Part shown: piece by piece, positions 54,491 to 64,000 of the stretch
Position numbering within the stretch: position 1 is the stretch's first letter
How the letters are laid out: the number at the start of each line of letters is the position of its first letter
NCBI RefSeq assembly: GCF_014898055.3
Contig: NW_023605194.1
Coordinates: 62,659,361 to 62,723,360, forward strand
Source: Talpa occidentalis
Taxonomy: Eukaryota > Chordata > Mammalia > Eulipotyphla > Talpidae
Direction of reading: 5' to 3'
DNA: 64,000 nt
Notes under the pieces: model-generated
Told to the model about the DNA's origin: nothing
The model's database searches: none
Seen by the model: the letters and a program-made list of their open reading frames with translations, nothing else
Position numbers and translations under genes: made by a program

Positions 54491-55660
54491 GAGCATTTCA
54501 ACTAGTCTTTCAATTAGTACAAATGTCCTTGAACTTGGTATGCTCAAGATAGGAAGAAGGTCATTGTGTCTAAAATACAATGAACAATGAGGAGGTTAGT
54601 AGGAGAAAATGTTGGGTGAATAGATAACTGATCCTTTGGGGATATATAGGACATGGCAAGGTTTGGGTGAATACCTAAGGGTGTTGGGAAGTCATTAGGA
54701 GATTTTAACCAAAAGAGTAACATAACCTGGTTACATTTTCAAAAGTGTGGATATAAGGAGACCAGATTTTTTTTCCCGCAACTCAAAGGAAAGGTAATTG
54801 TGGTTTAGATTAGGAAAATTGTAGTGTAAATGGAGAAAATTGGGGTTGGATTTGAGATTTATCTGGTGATAGCATTAATAGGTCTTCATATTGGATTTGA
54901 TGAGGAGTAGAGAGGCAAAAAATCAAAGATTACTCCTAGGTTACCTGGCTTTTGTAACTAAGAGATACCAAATAAAGTGGGGAAGACTAGGCTCAAGGAA
55001 ATCAGATTTCTGTATTGGACATAATTATTTGAAATGCCAACTGAAATTGAATTAAAGATGTAAACTACAATTACATTAACCTGGAATTCAGAAGAGCGAT
55101 CCAAGAGAGAGGAAATATACTGGAAGGTTATAAACATCAGAAAATCTTTAAATTGTGGCAGGGAACATATTTTAACTCATTTACCTTAATAATGATTATA
55201 TCTTTGATAAGTAGCATTCTTATCTTTCCTTCAAATCAGATCCTTTAATATATTTTTACCTAGTTCTTTCATTCTTTCAGAGAATCACTAATCACCCCCA
55301 AAATAAATAAATCTCTGTCACTCTGTATCTGAAGCACTCTGCACAGCACGTCCTGGTAAGAAGTAGCTGCATCTCAGAACAACTTCAGCAATGTAGAATG
55401 TTGTGACTTGAAATTGAGGGTCATATTTGAAGCCATTGTTTTCTTAATCTGAGACCTTTAAATATCTGGCATGTCTTTCCAGTAGGCAGTCACACAGACC
55501 TCTTTTTTCCTCTTGAGGTTGCTCTAAAATCTCTTCATGTTTTCTCATCAGGTTCTCCCAAGACAAAATGAAGTTTATATACCTTAGATATAGCCTATAT
55601 TTTAAAGCAAGCTATTCTTAAAAATAAACTTCCAGTGTTTATAGTAAAGAGGTATTATAG
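54491..55660 (+). other. Probable IFIT5 intron, no feature recognised
   Basis: AT-rich, no supported gene or repeat. Confidence 0.4.
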
Positions 55661-55890
55661 CGGTATGGTTGAAAATCATAAGCTTTTGAGTCTGGCAAAG
55701 CTGGGGTTGATTCTTGGCTCAGCCATTTGATTGCTGTGTAATTTTGGACTTGTAATTTAAACTGTCTGTCACCCAGTCCTCATCCATAAAAATATGAAAA
55801 TGCTGAAAGGTTTTTATAAATATTAAATGTAATTTGAATAAAATATTTGACACACTGCCTGGCACGTAGTAAACTATCAATGAATGGTAG
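55661..55890 (+). mobile_element. MIR SINE
   Basis: GAGTCTGGCAAAGCTGGGGTTGATTCTTGGCTCAGCCATT, TTGGACTTGTAATTTAAACTGTCTG and GACACACTGCCTGGCACGTAGTAAACTATCAATGAATGG follow the MIR order from tRNA head through core to L2-like tail. Confidence 0.85.
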
Positions 55891-57305
55891 TTTTATTAAT
55901 ATTTTGGAATGCCCACCAAATTCTAGATAGTTTATATAAATTGTATAAAATTTATACTGAATCTGCATTGAGGCCAGGTCATATGCATAAGGCTGTTTTT
56001 TCAAAAAATATTCTTGCTTGCTGTTTAATTTAACTCTTCACCTTGAATAAAATAGCAAAAATTTCCAGTTAAAGGAGAGCTTTAACCTGGTGGGCATAAG
56101 ACTTTTTACCCATGAACCCTGTTGACCCATTGTCTCCAACTCTCCTGCCCAGTACAGTAGCCACTAGTCATGTGTGACCATTTAAATTAACTAAAAACAA
56201 ATAAAATTTAAAATTAAGTTCCTCATTTGCACTAACCACATTTCAACTGATCAGTGATCAGCAATGGCTAGTGTGTCTACCATATTATACAGTACAGATA
56301 AGAACATTTCTGTCATGACAGCAAGTTCTGCTAGAAAGCTCTGGTCTAAAATCTACAATGACTAAAAATTTGGCACCTGTATATATGTGTGTATACATAC
56401 ACACAAAATGACAAAGAGAGAAAGAGAATATAAATAATTTTTATACAAAGAATTTAAAAATATAAAAATTGATGTTAATAATTATAAACTAACTTTAATG
56501 TCTACCAAATATAATATTAAGCTAACGATTTATGTGTAAGTTTAGTATTTATAAAAATGGGAAAACATTTACTGGACTAGATTATAAATAGGAAGTAGTT
56601 TTATTTTTTCAGCCACTACTACTAATTGTACAATTAATCCAGCTCTCTAACTTCTTGTTACTTTGAATATTAGGACAGTTCGTTCCAGTTCCTACAGACT
56701 TAGTCCAATTCAGTTTAAAGCCTAAATATCACATTTGACTAAAGTACTCTTTTTCTTCTTCCCAGCTCCCAACAAATATTGATATATGTGTAATGAGTAA
56801 CAGGAAAATGTAATAGACTGTAGCATGACTGGCAAGATGAGGATGCAGCTTTAGCTAAGGTGATCTTTGAAGAGTGGACATTTGAGCCAATTAAAATAAT
56901 TATGAGAATAAATAAGCCCTAGAATTTTCTTAAGAAGAGTTTACAGAGCAAGAAAATAAAAAGCAGGTGCATTACTAAAGTGCAGTGAGTGAGAGGAATG
57001 TGGTCCAAAATGAGACTGAGAAATAGACAGGGGCCAGATGATACAGGGCGTAGCAACCGTGGCTAGGAGTGGGGGCTGGAGGTAAAGAGTTGAGTATTAG
57101 CAATGTTGCACAGCTTTGCTTCTGCTTTTTATTCCATCTTTCTTGCAATTATCCTCCTTCTCACCCCCAAGCATCATTTTCTCCCTCAAGATTGGATATA
57201 ACATTGCTATTATAAATATCCTGATTAAAAATTTTTTTGACAGCTCCCACAGCCTCCCTCCAGCTGCAGCTTATTTCTCTATAGCCTTCATAGTGAGACT
57301 CCCTT
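55891..57305 (+). other. Probable IFIT5 intron; old repeat remnant, no gene
   Basis: 56850-57090 (TGAAGAGTGGACATTTGAGCC, GAGGAATGTGG, GGCCAGATGATACAGGGCG) recalls the same old repeat as 54165. Otherwise AT-rich DNA. Confidence 0.4.
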
Positions 57306-57320
57306 AAAGAGTGGCCTGTA

Positions 57321-57594
57321 GGGTCTCCCTGGTGGTGCAAGGGGTTAAGCACAGCACTGTGAAGCTATCCGCAGCCTCTGCAGCACGAGTTCAAACCCCT
57401 TGCCAGTCAGGGAGTCACTCACATGGCGCAGCAGACCTCTCCTGTCTCACCCGCTGCTCCCCTCAGCAGTGTATTTCCATAGATCCTCCTGTTCTGCTCC
57501 CCACTCTCTCTCTCTGGTGAATCCCCTCACCCCCCTCACCTCTAGCCTGTACTCCAGTTCTTGAATGCATAAATAAATAAATCTTTAAAAAAGA
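57321..57594 (+). mobile_element. tRNA-derived SINE (older subfamily)
   Basis: Head GGGTCTCCCTGGTGGTGCAAGGGG, tail CCTGTACTCCAGTTCTTGAATGCATAAATAAATA. Duplication AAAGAGTGGCCTGTA / AAAGAGTGGCCTGCA at 57306-57320 and 57595-57609. Confidence 0.95.
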
Positions 57595-57609
57595 AAAGAG
57601 TGGCCTGCA

Positions 57610-57935
57610 GTTCCCTTGTCCACATCTTCACCTCCCACTGTCCCCTCAGTCCACTACAGCAATGGTTTCATCCCTGCCATTCTAGAAAAATATTTACAAG
57701 GTCCCCCTCAACTTTACTCCTGTCAAAGCAGCAATCTTTTCTCTGTCCTCTTATAATCATTTTACACATTTAATATTTATCTCTCTTGAAACAGATATTT
57801 TCTTCCTTAGGTTTTCATGACACTGAGTTTCTGATTTTCCTGCTCCCTTACTGACTAATTTTCTTGGCCTCCTTTCCCAGTCTTTCTGCTCTACTTGACT
57901 GAAATGTCTTGCAGCTTAGTTGTTTTGTTTTTAAG
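57610..57935 (+). other. Old L2-like remnant or unique DNA
   Basis: CCACATCTTCACCTCCCACTG...CCATTCTAGAAAAATATTTACAAGG is L2-like in tone but too diverged to delimit. No gene. Confidence 0.35.
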
Positions 57936-57939
57936 TTAT

Positions 57940-59800
57940 AAATATTTTATTATTTATTTTAAAGACTTGCCACTAGTTTCCACAACTATATCATTTTGGG
58001 AGTACAACCTCACACTTCCATATATGACCACACCTCACCCTCCACTAAAGTTTCAGTGACACTAACCTGTCATCTCCGCCTCTATACCTTTCTGCCTCCG
58101 CCCCCAAGCCCATTCTCTATGGCATAGAACCATATTTTTCATAAGGCCTAAGAATTATTGTTGTTTTGCCCATTTGCTCTCTTTGGTTGTGTATATTCTA
58201 CAAATGAGTGAGACCATGGAGTAATTCTCTCATGTTCTGACTTGTTTCCTTTAGCATAGTCACATGAAGCTCCATCCATTTTGTCCCAAAGGGCAGTTGT
58301 TTTTGTTTTCTTTAAAAAAAAAAAAAAACAGCTGAGTAGTAATCCATTAAGTATATATTCCCATAAATTCTTTATCCAGTCACTGTCAGCAGGCATTTAG
58401 GTTGATTCCACATCTTGGCTATGGTGAATAATGGAGTGCATAAATCTTTTTGTATCAGTGTTTTCATATTCTTTGGGTAAATACCTATCAGTGGTACTGC
58501 TGGATCATATGGTATTCCCTTTTTTAGTTTTTTGAGAAATCTCCATATCATTTTCCATAGAGGCCGCTCCAAGTTTCATTCCCACCAATAGTGGATGAGT
58601 GTACCCTTTTCTCCACATCCTCACTAGCATTTGTTTTCTGTATAGGCCATTCTCACAGGGTGAAGTGATATCTTATAGTTTTGATTTGCATTTCACTTGT
58701 AATAAGTGATGTTGAGTTTTTTTCCATGTGTCTGTAGACCATCTGGATGTCTTGGAGAAGTGCCTATTTCAGGTCTTGGCCTATTTTAATTTTTTCTTAA
58801 TTGAAGTACCATTGTTTTATATCCTTGTTAGTATTTTAACTATATAGGATTTACCCCCTCAGATGTAGGAACCACAGCATTCCCATAGAATTCTACCATA
58901 GTCCATTTATCTCTCTCCCTTTCCCTCTCCTTCCCACCCCTCCACCTCTCCCTCTGGATGCCTCAGCTCTGTGGTCAGCTTTCTAGGGTTGGCTTTAATT
59001 TTTTTCTGACCCTTTGTTTGCTTTCTCTATATTCCATAAATAAGTGACACCATCTGGTATTTATCTTTCTCCTTTTGGCTTATTTAGTTTAGCATAATCA
59101 CTCCCAGCTCCATCCATGTTGCTACAAATGGCATGAGTTTATCCTTCTTGATTGCTAAATAGTATTCTATTGTGTATATGTGTATATTACATCTTGATAT
59201 ACTTTGGCTTGATCCACTTGGGCTATTTTTTGATTGGGTTTTTGTTGTTGAGTTATATGAGTTCTTTATATATTTTTATTTTTTTTTTTAATAATAAATT
59301 TTATTGTTATATTCCCCATACAATTGCAGCCCCCCCATTCTGACCCCAATCCCTCCCCTCCCGCCCCCGCCCCCCAAAAAAGTGTCTCTGGTTCATAGTT
59401 TTTTGTTGATTTTGATTTTCACTTTCTTATAGTTATTCATTTTCCTGGTCCCTTATTTAAGTTTTCTAGATTCCTGCTATGAGTGAGACCATCCGGTATT
59501 TTTTTTTTCTTTTTGGCTTATTTCGCTGAGCATGATCCCTTCCAGCGCCATCCATGTTGCTGCAAATTGCATGTGTTTATCTTTTTTGAATGCTGAGTAA
59601 TATTCCATGGTGTATATGTACCACATCTTCTTGATCCAGTCATCTATTTTTGGGCATTTGGGTTGTTTCCAAAGCTTAGCTATTGTAAACACTTTATATA
59701 TTTTTAAAACTAACCCCTAACCAGACATGTAATATAAAAATATCTTCTGCTAGCTTGTAGCCACCTTTTTGGGTTTTTTTTAATATATTTTATTATTATT
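57940..59800 (-). mobile_element. Old LINE-1, antisense, composite
   Basis: 57940-58790 reads in reverse as an L1 3' end and ORF2 C-terminus; on the - strand 58380-58570 gives LWKMIWRFLKKLKKGIPYDPAVPLIGIYPK. From about 58790 a second antisense L1 3' end begins (58900-59200), so one old L1 lies in or beside another. 59210-59278 and 59707-59790 are its continuation, split by the young L1. Confidence 0.8.
59279..59691 (-). mobile_element. LINE-1 3' end, young, antisense
   Basis: Complement of 6420-6827 of the first L1 with very few differences (C-rich stretch 59337-59378, then the ORF2 end). Duplication CTTTATATATTTTTA at 59264-59278 and 59692-59706. Confidence 0.94.
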
Positions 59801-59802
59801 TT

Positions 59803-60063
59803 TTAAAGATTTATTTATTTATTTATACAAGCACTGGGTACAGTCAGAAGCGCGGGAGGGTGAGAGAATTCATCAGAGCCATAGCAGGTAACAGAACAGG
59901 CAGACTGACGAAATACACTGCTGAGGGGAGCAGCAGTCAGAGCAGGAGAGGTCTGTCGCGCCATGTGGGACCCTTGCTGGTGGCCAGGGATCGAACTGGC
60001 ACTGCAGAGGCTGTGGGCAGCTTCACAGCCCAGCGCTCAACCGCTGCGCCACCAGGGGAGGCC
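59803..60063 (-). mobile_element. tRNA-derived SINE (young subfamily)
   Basis: Full-length complement (head GGGCCTCCCCTGGTGGCGCAGCGG). CCACCTTTTTG(G/T) occurs before (59760) and after (60063), close to a target duplication. Confidence 0.93.
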
Positions 60064-60889
60064 CCACCTTTTTGTTTTTGTGGTTACAACTTGTTTTTTT
60101 ACCTTCTTCTCTGTCTAGGCTCAGTCCTTAAGTAATTTCATTCTATACCTTGTGTAGTCAGACTTTGCCTGAATGTTGATGACTTCCAGTTTTATGTCAT
60201 TAGTTCTTATTTCTCTCCTCCTCATCTCCAGAATTTTCTTCATTAATGTCCAGCTTCATACTTGACATCTTCACTCTAATGTCTAATAGGCATCTCAGAA
60301 TTGACATTTCTAAACAGGCCTCTTGATTTATCCACTCAGTTCTTGAAATCAAAAGGAACTATCCTTGAAATCATAAGAACTATCCTTAATTCTCTTTCCC
60401 TCATGGCCCTCCCCACACCCAGTAATCCACCAGAAAGACCCCTTAGTTCTGCCTCCAGAATATAACTATCAAATCCTCACTAACCCTCGACAGCCAACAA
60501 GTTGCATCATCTCTCCTTGGGTTCCTTCAAACTGCCCTTTTGTCTTTCTTAGGAGACTTGCTCTAGCCATACTATTTAAAAAAAAAAAAAAGTAACTTTT
60601 TTTACATAACATTATTTTACAACACTGTGTATGATTTAGGAGAATAGGTTCTCACCTCTTTAGATGTGTGTCACCACACCCCTGCCACCACAAAAACACC
60701 CAGAAACCACCGCCACAGTCCACTGCGTGCTGTTTAGACTTAACTACCTCTTAGACCCTCTGCCAGCCTCCCAGTTCCCTTTTCCTGCTTTATTTTTGTC
60801 CTTAGCATTTATTTCCATCTCACATACTCTATATTTTCATTTTTCTTATTTTTTGGACTTTTTATAGCACACCCTGTCCCTCCCCCTAC
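60064..60889 (+). other. Probable IFIT5 intron, L2-like remnants, no gene
   Basis: Pyrimidine-rich text with L2-like words (CCACCAGAAAGACCCC, CTTGACATCTTCACTC). Not delimited. Confidence 0.35.
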
Positions 60890-61234
60890 CCCACCCCCCA
60901 TTACAGTGTGCACTACATGAAGACATGAAGTCAGGCTGTTTTTCTTTGTTCACTGCTGTATCCCCTATGGTTAGTGCCTTGCAATGGTAGACTCTCCAGA
61001 AATATCTGTTAAATAAACAGCTTCCCCACCAATTTCCCTTCGTGACTGCCTGGCATCCATTGGTCACAGAGCAGCAGAGGGATGTTTTGAAGCCTAAATC
61101 ATTTCCTTATTTAAAATTTCCCCCTCTAATTGTAGCTACAGTAAAATAAATTTTCCTTATCATGGCCTAGCAGGCCTGCCTACATCATCTGTCCCTACCC
61201 GCTATCATGCCTCCTCTCCTGCTAACTCTCCTTT

Positions 61235-61502
61235 TAAAAAAAAAAAAAAAATTATTTATTTATTTATACAAGAACCGCGGTCAGGCCAGATGCGCGGGAG
61301 GGTAAGAGGATTCACCAGAGACAGAGCAGGGAACAGGACAGACTGACGAAATACACTGCTGAAGAGAGCAGTGGCCGCAACAAAAGAGGTCTGCCGCACC
61401 ATGGGGGACCCTCACCGGCTGGTGGGGATCTAATGGCGCTGCAAAGGCTGCAGACAGCTTCACAGAGCTGCGCTCAACCGCCTGCGCCACCAGGGGAGGC
61501 CC
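61235..61502 (-). mobile_element. tRNA-derived SINE
   Basis: Full-length complement. CTAACTCTCCTTTT before and CTAACTCACCTTTT after are the target duplication, inside the L2. Features are intermediate between the older and younger groups (CCGCGGTTCTTGTATAAATAAA tail). Confidence 0.92.
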
Positions 61503-61614
61503 TAACTCACCTTTTTGTTTAAAACTTTTCAGCAACATTTATCTTCTGTCCCCCGTACAGTCCAAGTGTTCCATGTCAGGACTTTCATACTTGCTGATCC
61601 CTTCAAAAAAAAAC

Positions 61615-61825
61615 CAAGGCTCCTCAGCCTTGGCATTATTGACATTTTGGCCCAGATAATTCTTTATTACTGGCCTGTGCATTGTATCATATTTAGCAAC
61701 ATCCCTGACCTTGACCCAGTAAATGCCAGTAGTATCCCTTCAGTGGTGACAAACCAACTTGTCTTCAACCATTACCAGATGTCTGGGAGTGGGCTGGCAA
61801 CCCTGATTGAGAAGCACCGGCTTCG
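61615..61825 (-). mobile_element. MER20-type hAT remnant, nested in L2
   Basis: CCTCAGCCTTGGCATTATTGACATTTTGGCCCAGATAATTC, GTGCATTGTATCATATTTAGCAACATCCCTGACC and CAGTAGTATCCCTTCAGTGGTGACAA, ending TTGAGAAGCACCGG: the MER20 order in reverse. Confidence 0.8.
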
Positions 61826-62190
61826 GCCATGCTGTCCTCAGATCTCTTATGACTCCATCCTTCTCGTTGAGATCTTTACTTCAATAGCCCCTTTCTACAA
61901 AAATTTCTCCTCGACAGTAAGTACACACAAATACCCACACAGAACCACTTAATCCTATTACTGATTAGTTTTTCTTCTTAACACTATTTACTGTCTGAAA
62001 TTATGTTGTCCATTGATTTGTTTACTGCTTATTTTCTGTCAATTCCATTTGCTCCCCCTCTCTCAGAATAGAATTAGCATCACAGAAAGGACCTTTTTCT
62101 ATCTTGTTCACTACTCCTTCCTTTGCAACTAGAATATTGCTTGAGAGTATGGCATAAGGTGATCAATAAATATTTATTGATAATAAGTAC

Positions 62191-62524
62191 TATATAAGTA
62201 CCTAATTCTCAAACATTTTACAAGTATGTACTTAGAGTATACACACAAAGGGGGGTTCTGAGTACAGCAGAGAGGGAAAGACACATGCATAAGGACACTC
62301 TTCACCTCATAATCAGAGCATTTCCCTCTTTGAGAGGTGCCTTAAAAAAATTTTCTGTACATTTGTTGTGAACCTTAATTATGACCAATGGCAGATTGAG
62401 AAAGTCTTTCCTGACTGCCTCACCACCCCCCTCAGCAAAACAAATGAATAAATAAAAGTAGGTATATTAAGTACAACATTGTCAGTTATAGACAGCGAAA
62501 ATCCATTTCAAACTGGCTTAAGGT
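62191..62524 (+). other. Probable IFIT5 intron, no feature recognised
   Basis: No gene. Confidence 0.35.
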
Positions 62525-62586
62525 GAGAGAGAGAGAAAGAGAGGGAGAGAGAAGAGAGAGGAGAGAGAGGGGGGAGAGAAAGAGTA
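62525..62586 (+). repeat. (GA)n purine tract
   Basis: About 60 bases of GA/GGGA repeats on one strand; a CTCTCT run of the opposite sense follows at about 62657-62700. Confidence 0.95.
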
Positions 62587-63783
62587 TTTGCTTAGGTCTA
62601 GGGGTGATCAAGGTGAACCAGGTAGGTTCTGGATTGGATCTAGGTATTTAGTCAACTCTCTCTCTCCCAGTCTCCCTTCCTGTCTCTGCTTCCCTCTCTG
62701 TTAGAGTTTTGCTCGGGCAGACTCTCCCCAAGAGTCTGGGAGGATGACCATCAGCAACTCCAAGCCTGGACTATCTCTGAAAAAAATCCGTGAGCCCAGG
62801 GAATGGCTGGAAAATCTTATGCTTCCCACAAACTGGAGTGGGAAGGGTGGACAAGCCCATCACAAATGAGATGATTTGAGATGATGGAGAGAGCTTGTTC
62901 CACAAAGGAAAACTGAACACAGGGATCCTGACCGAGTGAAAGCCACAGAAGTCCACAGCCTTGGACAATATACCCATCCCGGGTCAATTGGTGAAACTTT
63001 ATTGGAATGTTGATTTGTCATTGACTGTTCCTTATAAGCACCTTATAAGCAAGGCTGTGTCTTGTTCACAAACCCCGGGCTGATTCAGAAGCTCCTGCAC
63101 ATGAAAGGCTCTCAGGAAGATTAAATCTTTCCTGTTCCCCTTTCCCCTTCATCTTTCTAGTTCAAAGACAGCGCTTCCAGTGGCCCCTCAGAGATTGTAC
63201 TATGCCTCATACAGGGGAACCCAACACATATTTTTTGAAGTGCAGTGAATATTAAGGGCAATGATATGTCAGTAACAGGTGTCCACCTTTGTGGTGACCC
63301 ACAGCCCCAGTGGTCAGGATGGGCACTTACAAAGCCTAGTAAGCCTCCTTTTGCCTGTTCCTCGTCTTTCTCTAAATTGGCTACCCTCCTTTTATCCACC
63401 TCAGCTTAAGCTACTCCCCATCTCTTGGTATATCTGCTCCTGTCTGTTTCTGTGCTTTTTCTCACTGGGTTTTCTGCCTTCCTCTCTTCTTCCCTTCCTT
63501 TCTTTACACCAAAAATAAATTCCTGTGGCTTCTCTGTCTCCTTCAATGTGCTTATTTTTCTTGTTTCTCACCTTCTGTCTTACTATACTATTCATACCAT
63601 GGAAGTAGAGTTTTATGTTAATTATTAACTGTGTATATATTTATTATTCTTAATTTTCAATGTTTGTAAAGAAAACGTTTTTAATTCCCCTCTCTGAAAA
63701 TAGGTGGTTCCATGGGTTACCAACTGCCAACAGAAATGGATACTCTGTAACTTTGAAAACCCTGTCATCTCTCCAGAACTGTT
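62587..63783 (+). other. Probable IFIT5 intron, no feature recognised
   Basis: No gene or clear repeat. No IFIT main exon, whose SLVTWGNYAW block would be obvious, is present on either strand. Confidence 0.45.
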
Positions 63784-63786
63784 TCT

Positions 63787-64000
63787 TTTTTTAATTTTAA
63801 TTTTATTTTTATATTCCCTATACAACTGCAACCCCCTTATTTTGATCCCAATCCCTTCTTTCCCCACCCCCCGCCCCCCATAGAGTGTCTTTGGTTCATA
63901 GTTTTGATTGATTTTGATTTTCACTTTCTTATAGTTATTCTTTTTCCTGGTCTCTTATTTAAGTTTTCTAGATTCCTGCTATGAGTGAGACCATCCGGTA
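63787..64000 (-). mobile_element. LINE-1 3' end, antisense, cut by the window edge
   Basis: T-rich start, C-rich 3' UTR complement (63862-63882), then the same ORF2-end text as 59380-59500 (GAGTGAGACCATCCGGTA at the very edge). It continues beyond the window. Confidence 0.92.

Larger units (their letters stand above)
60890..62190 (+). mobile_element. LINE-2, interrupted by a SINE and a MER20
   Basis: 60900-61020 is one L2-type 3' end (GTGCACTACATGAAGACATGAAG...TTCACTGCTGTATCCCC...AGAAATATCTGTTAAATAAACAG). 61070-61230 and 61830-62190 look like a second L2 (CCTTATCATGGCCTAGCAGGCC, then CCTTTTTCTATCTTGTTCACTACT...GATCAATAAATATTTATTGA). Old and diverged. Confidence 0.65.

Noticed and set aside
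61515..61952. 145-codon frame with GLATLIEKHRL
   Set aside because: It spans a MER20-type transposon inside an L2; repeat sequence, not a gene.
1..64000. CRISPR arrays, bacterial operons or phage
   Set aside because: Splice sites, poly(A) signals, SINE/LINE content and IFIT genes show vertebrate nuclear DNA.
1..64000. Functional tRNA genes from the tRNA-like SINE heads
   Set aside because: Each is followed by the SINE body and A/T-rich tail and none folds obviously into a full cloverleaf with a clean acceptor stem; they are retroposons.

Overview
This window is nuclear DNA of a placental mammal. It carries part of the interferon-induced IFIT antiviral gene cluster, in the order known from human chromosome 10q23 (IFIT2 - IFIT3 - IFIT1 - IFIT5), with every gene on the + strand. 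The rest is intron and intergenic DNA, densely filled with LINE-1, a lineage-specific tRNA-derived SINE, LTR elements and a few ancient repeats (L2, MIR, MER5A/MER20-type). The SINE begins GGGCCTCCC(T/C)GGTGGCGCA and ends in an A/T-rich (TAAA)n tail. It is not a primate, rodent, camelid or horse family that I recognise. A laurasiatherian is my guess, but I cannot name the species.

Layout. 1-368 is the 3' end of the IFIT2 coding exon. A nearly full-length sense L1 (505-6827) sits in what should be the IFIT2 3' UTR. An IFIT3 promoter (ISRE 8672-8684, TATA box about 8781-8787) and the short first exon ending ATGAG|GT (8888-8892) follow. Then come a 13.6 kb intron full of SINEs, a solo LTR and old antisense L1, and the main IFIT3 exon (22524-23907). 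The IFIT1 main exon is 33535-34948; its first exon is not found with confidence. From about 37.6 to 49.8 kb lies a decayed endogenous retrovirus with a tRNA-Lys-type primer-binding site. It was later invaded by at least three L1s, one of them full length (41565-48034), and by a SINE. A CpG island (about 51.6-52.6 kb) with a perfect ISRE and a Kozak ATGAG|GTAAGG exon end is the probable IFIT5 first exon. The remaining 12 kb is its repeat-rich intron and no IFIT5 main exon appears before the window ends.

How the genes work together. IFIT proteins are cytosolic tetratricopeptide-repeat proteins induced by type I interferon through ISGF3 binding to ISREs. IFIT1 binds the cap and 5' end of non-self RNA lacking 2'-O methylation. 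IFIT3 and IFIT2 form complexes with IFIT1, and IFIT3 stabilises it through paired C-terminal YxxxL motifs, which both genes keep here. Points of note are a frameshifted, shortened IFIT3 tail, a single IFIT1-type gene with no separate IFIT1B, a SINE inserted directly upstream of the IFIT1 splice acceptor, and the L1 in the IFIT2 3' UTR. I found no wholly new gene system; the novelty is in how mobile elements have remodelled an antiviral locus.
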